Below are positions 38,387 to 49,891 of a stretch of DNA of 64,000 bases, piece after piece. Under the pieces are notes generated by a model. It searched no databases. It was given only the letters and a program-made list of their open reading frames with translations, and was not told the DNA's origin. Positions within the stretch are counted from its first letter, which is position 1. Every line of letters starts with the position of its first letter. This stretch comes from Oehlia diaphana (taxonomy: Eukaryota; Glomeromycota; Glomeromycetes; Glomerales; Glomeraceae), in the NCBI GenBank assembly GCA_003833135.1, contig QZLH01000318.1:1-64000 (forward strand). The letters run 5' to 3'. Made by a program: the position numbers and the translations under genes.

Positions 38387-40114
38387 TATAATAAAGTTAA
38401 AAATAAGGATAAAAAAATTTTCTTAAGCTTGTTTCTCTACTTAAAAACTAAGGAAGGTTGTCAACAACTAAAGCTTTAAATAGTAAAATGAATGAATGTA
38501 TAAAAAAAAAATTTAAGCCACTATTTAAATACATTAAAAATTGGCAACGTGATTTTTAATATTTTTTGTTAATCGTGCTTTTTTGTTGGGTCACTTGATT
38601 CACTTGTTATGTCACATGTCATTCCGTTTTAAAAAAACTGAATGCGAAAGTCATGAGAGTCATGCACCTCGGGTAATAGCGTTCATTGTAAACAAAGTAA
38701 CTGACATATTAGAATACTAGACAATTTGATTGTAGAAAGAATCACGCAATCATCGCATGATGATATGTTTTCCTTTAATTATGGCCAAAATTATATTTTT
38801 GCATCACATTCGGCTGAAATTAAGTAACAAAATTGTGTGGCTGGTAAGAAAACTGATAACGTGAAAATTTAAAAATAACTTTTATATAATTATGTAACGA
38901 ATAAACGAATCAGTAATAAATATTATACGGTATATAAATTTAGTTAGTAAATATAAAATTAGAGTTTATGGTCAAGCTCTGAAAACTTTTCAAAACGTCA
39001 AAACCGATTCCTTTTTATCACTATTTTTTTTTATAAAACATTTATTACTTTTACAATAGAAAAGAGGATTAAAAAAATTTGGCATTGTCCTTGTATAGAA
39101 TAGAATGTACGAGTACATAAGGCATATCACTACTTAATTGTTAATTGTACTTTAATAAATAGTTGGTAAAAAATTTATTTTCCTTATAAAGGAATAGTAT
39201 TGGATTAAATACTTTTTTAGTTCTCCTAATAAAGTTACATAATTAAAAACGCCCATATTAAAAAAAATAGTTTTTTTATCCTTTCTTCCTTCTTTTACGA
39301 ATTCGTCTTTTCTGTCATTGCACATATTGAGTTGCTTTTATAAATATTTAAATTTGTTTTGTATCATCCATGCGTGTAATTTATGTCCTTTCCTATTTAC
39401 ATTTTCACTTAGGACAAAAGTAAAATTACGTTTGATATTCTATCACAAATTAAATTATAATTTATTTTGCGTAATCATGAAATCCTTGGGTTCTCTGCAA
39501 AATGAGGATAATTTTTCTAATTTTGTTGTTCAATGTGCAGAACATTAATCCAATTAACTCGTGTTTCCGCTGCACTAATATAAGCACAACCAAAAATAAA
39601 CTAGTGTCTTACCAATTATAATATGAGCAATAAATGCAAAGGACTCGGAAACAAATCCTTGAGTCAACTAATTTTCTTTCCCCTCTCCAAAACCAAAGTG
39701 TGCAATCGCCACTAATAAAGCTGCGCTCAATAACAGCAAAGCTTCTTTCCTTTATTCCATTAACACTCTCTTTCATTCTCCCCTTTAAGGCTTAATGCCA
39801 ATCCAATTTATTTCTTTTTTTCTTTTTTTCTTTTAGAGTAAAACTATTTTTAAAACATAGAGTTAACCAGTGTATATAAAGGGTAAGTTTGAACGATTAG
39901 AAAAGGATTTATTTTGTTTCATATTTCTTAAAAGGTCTATTACATTTTATAAACAATATGAATTGACATAATTGACTATTATTTACACATATATTATATT
40001 GTTATGTTTTTTGTCTACTTATCCGTTTAAATATTTTTATTTACATATTATAATTATTCAACAATTCTTATATTTATCATTTTATAGAAAGGTTTTTGTC
40101 CATAATACATAAAG
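38387..40114. other. Intergenic region, mS38 / SH3 membrane protein (divergent)
   Basis: 1.7 kb with no supported gene. The frame at 39318-39548 is Phe/Leu/Cys-rich and looks like chance. Pyrimidine-rich stretches (TTTCTTTTTTTC at about 39811-39832) lie near the SH3 gene and may belong to its promoter or an upstream intron in the 5' UTR. Confidence 0.5.
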
Positions 40115-41296
40115 ATGCGTACCATACCACTTTTAGCATTCATATTTGTTTCTACGTCCCTTCTCTCAGAATCATATCACCGTGTAGAGGCGATTGGGGT
40201 AGATAGTAAGTCACATGGTTTATTACATGGTGGTCAGGTAGTACGTCGGTATGGTGCTGGTCGTTTTGTATACAGAGGCCTTCAGGAAAGAGCCGAACCA
40301 GTTCCTAAAGATATCAAAGGTCCAGATCCAAAAGATGATCCAAAAGATCCAGGTCCAAAAGACCTAAAAGACCCAAAAAATCAAGATCCTCCAAAAGCTA
40401 AGGAACAAGATCCTCCAAAAGCTCCAAAAGCTAAAGATCCAAATCCTCCCAAAGATCCAAATACCAAAGATCCAAATCCTCCTAAAGATCCAAATCCTCC
40501 TAAAGATCCAAATCCTCCTAAAGATCCAAATACCAAAGGCCCAAATCCTAAAGATCAAACTCCTCCAAAAGATCCAAAAAATCAACCTCCAAAAGATCCA
40601 AGTACTCCAAAAATTCCAAGTGTTAAATCACCAGCACAAAAAAATGATAGCAAAGAAGCTGACGGTAAGAGTTTGTAAAAAAAATGGGTTTTTTTTTTCA
40701 ATAAGCCAAATTATTTATCATCCTGTTCCTTTAATTTTAAAGATACGACAGATAATACATTACCCAAAGATGACAAAGATGACCTAGACCAAGCTGCAGC
40801 TCAAGCCCAAGCTGGTAGTACTCCAACAGTTAATACTGGTCCTCTTTCATCATCAGCCATCGGTGGTCTTGCTGCTGTTGGTGGAGTATTCGTTTTGGTG
40901 GGAGGTCTGTTTGCCTTTAGTCAGCGAAGGAAAAACAATGAAATGACAAAAAGTATCGTGTCCAGCTCAGCTAAAGCCTGGGAACAACAAAACTCCGCAT
41001 ATGAGGTATTGGAAGAGGAAGCCAAACCATTAGGCTCATATAAAGTCATTGCAACATATTCACCAACTTTGGCCGATGAATTGGATATACAACCAGGAGA
41101 CACAGTCACAATATTGGTTGAATATGACGATGGGTGGGTACAGGGTATTAACGAAACACGTGGTGGAACAAAAGGTGTTTTCCCCCGTCATTGTGTGGAT
41201 ATGAATCGTGCCTCTAATAAAGCATATAAAAATAACAAACGATCAAGTTCTATGGGAGGATATACGGAAAGATACACAGAAGTGGATCTTAGCTAA
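40115..41296 (+). CDS. Secreted/single-pass membrane protein with PKDP repeats and cytosolic SH3 domain
   Basis: Exons 40115-40664 and 40743-41296 give 367 aa. Residues 1-27 form a signal peptide (MRTIPLLAFIFVSTSLLSES). The ectodomain holds about 100 residues of Pro/Lys/Asp repeats, including four near-identical DPNPPK units, with no cysteines. A Gly-rich transmembrane helix follows (SAIGGLAAVGGVFVLVGGLF), then FSQRRKNN as stop-transfer. The cytosolic part carries an SH3 domain: YKVIATYSPTLADELDIQPG, VEYDDGWVQG, GTKGVFPRHCVD. This architecture occurs in fungal surface sensors (Fus1- and Sho1-like adaptors) but the family is not identified. Its partner is presumably a proline-rich signalling protein. 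Function is unknown. Confidence 0.85.
40440..40541 (+). repeat. 18-bp coding minisatellite (DPNPPK units)
   Basis: Tandem units of GATCCAAATCCTCCTAAA (or CCCAAA) encode Asp-Pro-Asn-Pro-Pro-Lys, interspersed with ACCAAA-containing variants (DPNTK). Near-identity at DNA level suggests recent expansion by slippage or unequal exchange. Copy number may vary between nuclei or isolates. Confidence 0.8.
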
Positions 41297-42924
41297 GTCT
41301 TAGGTTACTTTACAATTAATTCTTAAAACCTTATCTCCACTCCTCCTTAATTGTTGGCAGAATAAATTTTATAAATATTCTCCGTCCTCATCCTCGTGCA
41401 TACTGTTAATTTAATTATATATATAAAGCATAGCATTAGAGCAATAAATGACATAATAAAATCTCATCATTCATTCCAAAATGCTTCATAGTCTAATCTA
41501 ATATATATTTTCGGTAAACATTGAACTAAAATTATACATTACGCGGGTTTATAAATTTTCACTATTAATTTCATTTTAACGGAGAGAAAAATAATATAAT
41601 TTTTTCTCTTTTGTGGTTTGAATTTTTTTTCTTAATATTAATTTTTATCTATTTGTTTCTTTCCTTATTTTTGTTTGGATACTAATTTCAAAATTATATT
41701 TCACACCAACTAATGGTTGTAATATTAAAGGTATAGAATTTTAATTTATAAATAAACAAATATCACAATTTGTACTTATTTACTTGTATGCCATAAATAA
41801 ATTTGCTATGATATAAATTTTTAAAATTCTTATTAACCCTATTTTAATCCAATGCACCGAAGTTTTGATGAGCTGCTTCTCATATATCAGGTGATAAATA
41901 CGAAACTCAAAGAAATCTTTTGTTTCTTTTTTAATAGACAAATCTTCGCAATCTTTAAAAATTTTAAATCGGGCATTCGTTTTCTGCAAAAGATAATTCA
42001 TTAAATTCATTCACTTCTCAATTTCTATTAAATTTCACTTTCTATATTCACTGCCCATAGGAATTTGGTAAGTATAACTATATGATTAAATTTGTTTTAG
42101 CTCGACTAGAAGTTGTAAAGAGTACAAATTTAGAAATATCAGGTTAGGGAGTGGTTAGGGCCGGCATTAAGCAACTTTGTAAGAAATTAATAGCAGAGAG
42201 AAGTTGAAGGATGATCCTTTCTTTTTGAAACTTTTGTTTTTCTTTATTTAGCAAATCAATTATTAAAACGTTTTAAAATATTTGCGTATTTTCAAACATA
42301 ATTAAATGTGTACCAATCTGATTACAATTTTTTAAATCGTAAATAAAGTGCTGTACATCTTTGGAAGCCAATCATGGTTCTTGGAAATGTAAACTTTATA
42401 AACTAAGTCATTTTTACTGCCATTTCTTTCCCTTACCAATTAGGCAAGACTGGTCAACATTTTTTTTTCATGTCTTTTAAAATTATCATCTGGTCTATTT
42501 GCCAATTCCAATGCATACCGAAGTATCAGTATCGTTGCAGGTAACTATATAATTCAGATCACCCAAATAAAGTTCGTGTTCCGTAATCCGAACGGGATTA
42601 CACGATTGAATCCGGACCAAAAATTTTATTCCCATCAGCTTCTGATATAGATAAAAAAAGTTACACGTAGTTTTTTTAAGTAATATACTGGATCTCTATT
42701 TCGTCCTATAATTAATTTTTGAATCCAGATAATTTTATGCAACAATGATAGTAATAATAATAATAATAATTAAAGATTTATCATGATCTAATAGATGTTT
42801 TCAGCCAACCATGTGGAACAATCAATCGTCGCATTTAGCTAACATAAAAAAACCAAAAGACCGCATCTTTTTTTATTAACGGAGGGTCTTTTGAGCAAAT
42901 TCGGTCTTATTATATTAGGTCGAT
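41297..42924. other. Intergenic region, SH3 protein / ABCD transporter
   Basis: 1.6 kb without a supported gene. The minus frame at 41780-42010 is not recognisable. A small hairpin (GTAATCC, 42583-42589, with GGATTAC, 42595-42601, loop GAACG) is present. An ATA/ATT microsatellite lies at about 42749-42770. Confidence 0.5.
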
Positions 42925-45900
42925 ATGGTAGCTTTTTCGAAACCAGTTAGTGAATTACCTCCGGCCATACAAGCAGTTTTGAACCCGACCTCCAATATAG
43001 GTAACTCACGGCAGACACTAAATAAGTCTAAAGCAATAGTTTCGATTGCTTTCATATCAATCGCTGCATACATTACGAATTATATTTATAAGAAACAAGC
43101 GGAGAGAGCTCAAACAAGACCTTCTTTAACACGAGCTGCTAGTAGCAGGGCTGATTTATATGATGGCCCCGTTCCTGGAAATAAAAAATATACCCTAACT
43201 GTCCCTTATAAAAATCGTACCGCAAAAGTTACTGTTCGTCCGACTCCACCAGAAACTTTTAAGAAACATAAAAAACTTTTTCCTCCCCCTACTACTGGTA
43301 TTCAGAGGGTTGGTGTAAACAAGTTATTTTTTAGACAACTAGCTGCTATTATTAAAATAATACTTCCAAAAGTTCGGTCAAAAGAGGTTTTTATCTTGTT
43401 ATTACATTCCGTGTTTTTAGTTTTAAGAACATGGTTAAGTATAGTAGTAGCAAGATTGGATGGACGAATCGTTAGAGACTTGGTAAGTATGAATGAATAT
43501 TTCGTTTTCAAAATTTAGGGATCGATCTCGATATAGTTGCTTAATTTATACAGGTTGCAGCAAATGGTAAAGAATTCCTTAAAGGAATAGCATATTGGTT
43601 TCTCATTGCTATCCCCGCAACTTACACCAACAGTATGGTAAAGTCATTTTTAATTAATACTTTTTTTTCTTTTGTCGTTATTATTATTGTTAATCATTGT
43701 TTTACATTTGATATTATAAATAAATAAGATTCGATTTTTCCAATCAAAATTATCTATCGCTTTTCGAACGCGATTGACAAGATATGTACATGATCTTTAC
43801 ATAAATGATCAAAATACTTGTTATAAAGCTATCAACCTTGATAATAGGATCGAAGGTGTTGACCAGTTAAGTTTAAGTTTTTTTTTCTTAAGTGGTTTAA
43901 AATGTAAATAAATTGAATGTATTTTTTTATTAGGTTTATCACAACTGATATTGCTCGCTTTTGTGATGGGCTTGCTTCATTGTATTCAAATCTGGGCAAA
44001 CCAGTATTGGATACGATAATTTTTAATTATCAATTAGCAAAAAGTATTGGTTTGTATGGAATGCTGGGATTATTTGGAAATTATTTATTAACAGCATGGA
44101 TTTTAAGAAAGGTTACACCATCTTTTGGAAAGTTAGCAGCTATTGAAGCAAAATTGGAAGGAGATTTTCGTTCGGCACATACTCGTTTAATTACAAATGC
44201 CGAAGAAATTGCTTTTTACCATGGAGCCGACTTAGAACATTCTATTTTGGAACGTACATATCTTAGATTAGTTAAGCATATAAATTCCATCTTAAAAAAA
44301 CGTATTGCATATAATATGTTTGAAGATTTTGTTATTAAGTATTGTTGGAGTGCTATTGGACTTTTAGGATGTTCCGTGCCAGTATTCTTCCCAGCTTATG
44401 GTGGACAAGGTGGAAAAAATGAAATGCAAAGTGGTACTGAAAATCATGGAAAAGAGAGAGATCGTACAAAGGGTTTTATTACGAATAAGAGGTAACTATA
44501 ACGATACTTTTTTGCTGATATTTAACATATTGTTAATTATTCTTTTTATTTTCATGTTAGACTTATGATGACACTTGCAGATGCTGGTGGTCGTATGATG
44601 TATTCATATAAAGAACTTGCAGAACTCGCAGGTTATACTTCCCGAGTTTATAACTTGCTTTCAGTCCTTCATGCTTTATACGCAAGCGAGTATGTTGCTA
44701 CCCCTCGCCCACTAACTTTCCCAGAAGATCAAGAATTCTATTCACTTGGCGATATTCGTGGAAAGGTTATATATGGTTACGATGGTATAAAATTCGAGGG
44801 AGTTCCCATTGTCGCACCAAATCCGGGGAATGAGAGAGGTGGTGATGAATTAATAAAAGGATTGGATGTAGTAATAAATCCAGGTGAACATTTATTGATT
44901 ACTGGACCTAATGGAGTCGGAAAATCAAGTGTTGCAAGAGTCATTGCTAGATTATGGCCCGTTTTTCGTAAGTTTTATTTTATTTTGTTCATGTTTTTAA
45001 CAGGAAATTTCGGTATTATTATGCTCATGATTACCATTCAAAATAATATAGGTGGTGTATTTTCACGTCCAGATGTAAGTTCTATATTCTATATTCCTCA
45101 ACGGCCGTATCTCAGTATAGGTACTCTTCGTGATCAGTATGTACAATGATTTTATTTTATTAGTTGTGAGCTACTTTTCAAATTATATTATTACTTATCA
45201 AGTCTTTTTTATAGAGTAATTTATCCACATTCTCACGCTGATATGATCCGTAATAATCGAACAGATGAAGAGTTAATGGATATATTACGCATTGTCCATT
45301 TGGATAATATTCCAAAACGTGAAGGCGGATGGGAAACAAAAAAAGAATGGAAAGACGTTTTCTCTGGCGGTGAAAAGCAGAGAGTAAATATTAATTTATT
45401 TTTTATTTTTTATGTTTTTACTTAATAAATTTACAAAAATTCCTTTATCCTATTTAATCAGATTGGCATGGCCAGACTTTTTTATCATAATCCTAAATTT
45501 GCAATTCTTGATGAATGTAAGTGTACGGTATATATTGCAGTTTTATTTAAGAAACTATCAAATAACAATTATTGAGAATAGGTACAAGTGCTGTCAGCTC
45601 CGATGTTGAAGGACTAATGTATCAACATGCAAAAGATATTAATATCAGTAAATATTGTTTAATTTAGTAATACATATATTATTATTTATTGAAAAGAATT
45701 TTAATAATTCCCTATATAATTTTACAGCTCTTATTACTATATCTCATCGACCGTCTTTATTCAAATATCATACGCATCTTTTACTTCTTAGTGGAGATGA
45801 AGGGTCATGGAAATTTGAAACAATTGGTACAAAAGAAGAACGTATGTCTTTAGATAATGAAGTTGCGGCTCTGGAAGCTAAATTAAAAGATGTAGAATCT

Positions 45901-45966
45901 AATAAAGCTAGAATCGAAGAAATCAATAAGGAATTACAATTGGGAATACCGGAAGATAAAAAGTAA
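42925..45966 (+). CDS. Peroxisomal ABC half-transporter, ALDP/ABCD family (PXA-like)
   Basis: Ten exons: 42925-43482, 43554-43637, 43729-43865, 43934-44491, 44561-44967, 45052-45136, 45215-45383, 45462-45516, 45582-45647, 45728-45966, giving 785 aa. The transmembrane half begins LFFRQLAAIIKIILP and RTWLSIVVARLDGRIVRDLV, with the ALDP EAA-like motif NAEEIAFYHGADLE. The nucleotide-binding domain has Walker A GPNGVGKSS (44904-44930), Q-loop YIPQRPYLSIGTLRDQ, signature FSGGEKQR (ending 45383), Walker B FAILDEC then TSAVSSDVEG, and switch TISHRPSL. ABCD proteins dimerise to import very-long-chain acyl-CoA into peroxisomes for beta-oxidation. In a lipid-dependent mycorrhizal fungus this could matter for host-derived fatty acids (inference). 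The C-terminal coiled coil (LEAKLKDVESN) is usual. Confidence 0.95.
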
Positions 45967-46389
45967 AACATTGTGGATTAAGCTGGTAATTAAGAATCCT
46001 CTTTTATGTGTGATATACGAATTTAATGTGTGGTTTTTGTATCTATATTTTTGTTTTTTAGATCTTACCTATTAAGTATTCTTTTTCATATTCAAAACAA
46101 GTAAAATAATAAAAATAGATACAAAGTTTTACTACTAATTAATAATATGTTAACCTTTTTATAAAGAATGCAATAAATTTGTATCACTCTTTTCTGAAGA
46201 AAATGTACATATGTACATAATTACAGTTTAAAAGCAAGAACTGATAAAATAACAAACAATGTGGCATAAATTAAATTTTTGTACAATCAGCTACAAATCT
46301 TGCAGAACTAGGTGTTGAATACAATTTTTGAAATAAATACATTCTATTTTATTGTTAGGTTTTTATTATTATAAAACTCTACAATTACA

Positions 46390-46442
<53 letters not shown>

Positions 46443-46660
46443 AAAATATAATAAGAATTTGTTCTTGTCTAGATTTAAACAACAATAATCTCTTATAGTA
46501 AATTAGAATCTTATTTCAAATATTAATTGCAAAAAGAGCTTCTTTCCTATATTCAAATAATATATAACGAGAAAATTTCTTTTTGATATGAAATAACTTT
46601 ATAATAAAAAAGAAATATAAATATTATAATTACCATATTATTAATTATTATACTTTTTCT
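45967..46660. other. Convergent intergenic region with T/A homopolymer hairpin
   Basis: About 700 bp between stops. 46390-46440 is a T run followed directly by a long A run, a perfect T(n)A(n) self-complementary tract. The rest is AT-rich with no feature recognised. Confidence 0.5.
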
Positions 46661-48167
46661 TTATGATCTCATCATCCTCCGTACTTCATTATATCTTTTA
46701 GTTTTACTGAGTTCCATTAATTTCTCACAATTAGGCATTTTTATTTGCTTAGCCTCTTTTAACTTTTCTTCATCACGAAATACCCAACCACTTGCTTCAT
46801 TTATTTTTCGATGTCTATAAATTGCTTCATTATTGCATTGTGATGTTAACGACTTAACATATGTAACTTCAACATTATCTTCAACTCTCTGTAATTTTCT
46901 TGGATTTTGCTCGAATGATGAAAATGATTTTGGATCTACAAAATACTGAACATTTAATAAATTTGTATATTTTGTATGCGTATGATGGCTGGTTTGTTGA
47001 AGTGAATATGGTGGTATTGGTTCCGGAATTGGTGTCAGCCAATTCGATGATAATGAAAATAAGAAAAGTAAAATAAGTGGTAAAAGTTGAAGAAATGTAA
47101 GAAATGCCGATGATTGTTGTTCTTGTACACCATCTCCATTAGGAGATGCTCTTTGAAATCTACGTGCTCTAAATCCTGGTCCAACAAATGTCGCTGAATG
47201 AAATCCTAAATAATTATGGGAAATTTACATTTAATATTCTTATTATTATTATTATTATTATTCTTTCTTTGTGAATAGGATAAGGAATAAATTTTTATAT
47301 ACCACTGTCTGTATTGAAAAACATATTAAATATTTCTTCAGGTGAAATATCATCAGCAAAAACCGCTCCATTTGCAAAACCATTGTTAAATCGTGCACCT
47401 CCAAACCCTGATGGCATTCCAGTATTACGTGAATCCGGATCAATCCCATTTTCATCAAAGGCTGCACGCTTTTGTGGATCACTTAAAACTTGGAATGCTT
47501 TACTAACCACTAAATTAAAAAAAAAAATTTTTTAAGAAAAAAGGAAAAAGCCACTAATAAAAAATACTAGAGATAAACAAAAAATAAAAAAAAAACAATT
47601 CGGTGGAAACTAACACTTGAAAGCTTCATCTGCTCCCGGAGCACCATTCTTATCCGGATGCATCTGTAACGCTAACTATTGTTGTTCAAAGATAAAATTA
47701 CAAGGTTAAAAATCTTTTAAATGAATGAAAATTTACTTCAATAAATTTCAAATTAGAAAAAGAACCTTTCGATAAGATTTTTTGACTTCCAAATCGCTAG
47801 CATCTTTACTTATACCAAGTATAGCATAAAAATCATGTACTCCACAAGCTCTTATTCGTTTGACAGCATCAACCTGTTCTTTAGTATATTCTTTAGTTTG
47901 TCTTCCTTGTTTATGTTCTCTAGAAGAGCTTGACGTTGAAGAGGGTGGTGTAGGTGAAGCTTTTCTATGGTGAGCATTTTCTTTTCCAGTTGTTTGTGTT
48001 GTAGTTTTATTATTCTCAACTCTTTTAAGAAAATCTTGAGCTTCAGGCGTCGGATATAAATTAATAGATTTTTGAGCAAACTTAATTGCTACAGCTATAT
48101 TTCCTGAAGCTAATTTGCTTCGTGCAATTTCCAAACTCCTAAGTGCTTCGTCTTTGTTGACTTCCAT
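46661..48167 (-). CDS. ER-membrane J-domain protein (DNAJB12/DNAJB14/Hlj1 type, DUF1977)
   Basis: Exons 48167-47766, 47675-47615, 47509-47303, 47205-46661 give 404 aa. The N-terminus has the family helix EALRSLEIARSKLASGNIA (TPR-like). The J domain (about 110-175) reads DFYAILGISKDASDLEVKKS, YRKLALQMHPDKN with HPD intact, and AFQVLSDPQKRAAFD. A Gly/Phe/Asn-rich linker, transmembrane helix FLTFLQLLPLILLFLFSLSS and DUF1977 C-terminal domain (VQYFVDP, VEVTYVKSLTSQC, MELSKTKRYNEVRRM) follow. It recruits Hsp70 to the cytosolic face of the ER for ERAD. Exon 2 ends one base later than the first GT, using GTTAGT, which is needed to keep frame. Confidence 0.94.
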
Positions 48168-48359
48168 TTATTATCATATATCTTTTCACTAAAACTGTTC
48201 CACTAACGAATCTAAAAAAGAAAAATGATTTTAGTTTATATATTGCCACGTGCATTATATTGGCAGTTAAAAAAATACATGGATAATTCATGGATTTTTG
48301 CACCAAAATTATATATAGTTGAATAGAATTTCAACTATCAGAATAGCAGTTCTTTTACG

Positions 48360-49468
48360 ATGTCAAATATGCTTGGTAGAGGTAGAACAACTTCAGAATA
48401 TATGATGAACGATGAGATAGAGCCCGCTGAACCGCCGCCTCCATATTCAGAATTCCCTACAGAATCATCGACGGATATTCATAATAACAACGAACAATCC
48501 ACAAATGAACATATTCGTGACCTTAATTCTTCTACACTTGAAGCTTTTTCACCGTCGCCACTTTTTACACAACCACCTCACCCAAATATAAGATCTCACT
48601 TTCCTTTTCCCAACGAATATTCTTTTCCTTCTTCTATACCACATCACATGACGCCACCAAATTTACACTTACATACTAATGTTCGAACTCCTTTACTTCC
48701 TACGACATATCTTCCTATGCGCTCTCCTATCAATGAGGCTCACCCCTTTCCCCCTTATCATAGTCGCTCAAGAGGGCCTATAGAACGCGTTTATTCTACT
48801 TCGCATCACGCTACGACACGACAAATCATTGAAAGTGAAGATGACTGTTGTTGTACGGCACCTTGTGAAATATCCACGTGGGGCTGTCTAATATATTTAA
48901 TTTTATTTTCTTTACCATTCGGATTATTTTGTTTTATATGGATAATAATAACGAGCATTGTGTGCTTTACTACTCTAATATTACCACCATTAGGATATAT
49001 TGTTTGTTTGATTACTGCCGTATCTTACAGGTAAGCAAGCAAATTTCTAAAAGGATAATCTTTTGATTTTTCTCAAACAAAAATTTATTAACACAACTTT
49101 TTTAAAGAATGCTTGGGCGAATTGAACTTATTACTCAACAATTATGCGGCGGACAGCCGCGCTTATTTCGTGAATTAGGATTTCAAGTATATCCTCCAGT
49201 ATTTTCCTTAGATTCGACATTTTCTCCTTTACAGTCTCAAGGATGTTTTAGTTCGTCATTAAGCTATATTACGGATGCATATACTCGGAGATGTTTTATA
49301 TACTTCTTGATGATTAAATTTTTCTTGAGTATTATTACTTTTATTGTAACCATTTTTGCTGTAATATTTTCTATACCGCTTGCTTTATGTTTACTGGGAC
49401 CTGCCTTATATCTAGTGAAGACTATAGGTGTATGGCAAAAAGAAGTAGCTTTTGAATTCTTAGCATGA
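48360..49468 (+). CDS. Multi-pass membrane protein with N-terminal PPxY motif, unknown
   Basis: Exons 48360-49030 and 49108-49468 (AG|A junction) give 343 aa. Residues 20-35 carry EPPPPYSE, a PPxY ligand for WW domains such as those of Rsp5/Nedd4 ubiquitin ligases. The N-terminal ~160 aa are Pro/His/Ser-rich and disordered. A cysteine cluster DDCCCTAPCE (possible palmitoylation) precedes two hydrophobic segments (LIYLILFSLPFGLFCFIWII, then a second to about 223). A hydrophilic stretch and two more helices (FFLSIITFIVTIFAVIF, PLALCLLGPALYLV) follow. It may be a putative sensor-domain-like or Rsp5-adaptor membrane protein (inference). The family is not recognised. Divergent from the J-protein gene, 192 bp. 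Confidence 0.75.
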
Positions 49469-49891
49469 ACACATTATTATATATTTAATATATTTCTTTT
49501 TACATTATTTATTATTTTGTTACTATATTAATCCTATAAAATTGCAAAGATTGTAAAAAAAAAATTAAATAATGACTAAATGTATATAAATTAGCCATTT
49601 TGTCATTATTTACAATAATATCTCATTAATTATTATTAATTTATTACAAACCTATTATTTATTATAGCAAACAAATATTAATTTTCAAATTTATCAAAAG
49701 TATATTTAGTACATATAATAAATAATACACTATGATAGCTTTTTATTTTTATTCTATAATTAAAATACTAAAAAAAAATAAATAAATCTTAGAATAAAAA
49801 TTGACCATAAAATAACATGACCATAAAGGAAAATTACTATAGTGTAAACAATTAAAAAAATATATTTAAAAAAATTTTTTTTATTCAATAC
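49469..49891. other. Convergent intergenic region
   Basis: About 420 bp of AT-rich 3'-flanking DNA between the PPxY gene and the ChAPs gene. Nothing recognisable in it. Confidence 0.5.

Noticed and set aside
39318..39548. 76-codon frame upstream of the SH3 gene
   Set aside because: Phe/Leu/Cys-rich composition, no domain, no splice partners. Looks like chance.
40364..40585. Minus-strand Ile/Trp repeat frame
   Set aside because: Antisense shadow of the PKDP minisatellite.
42583..42601. Hairpin considered as tRNA or small RNA
   Set aside because: A 7-bp stem with 5-base loop only. No cloverleaf, A box or B box, and no snRNA-like motifs.
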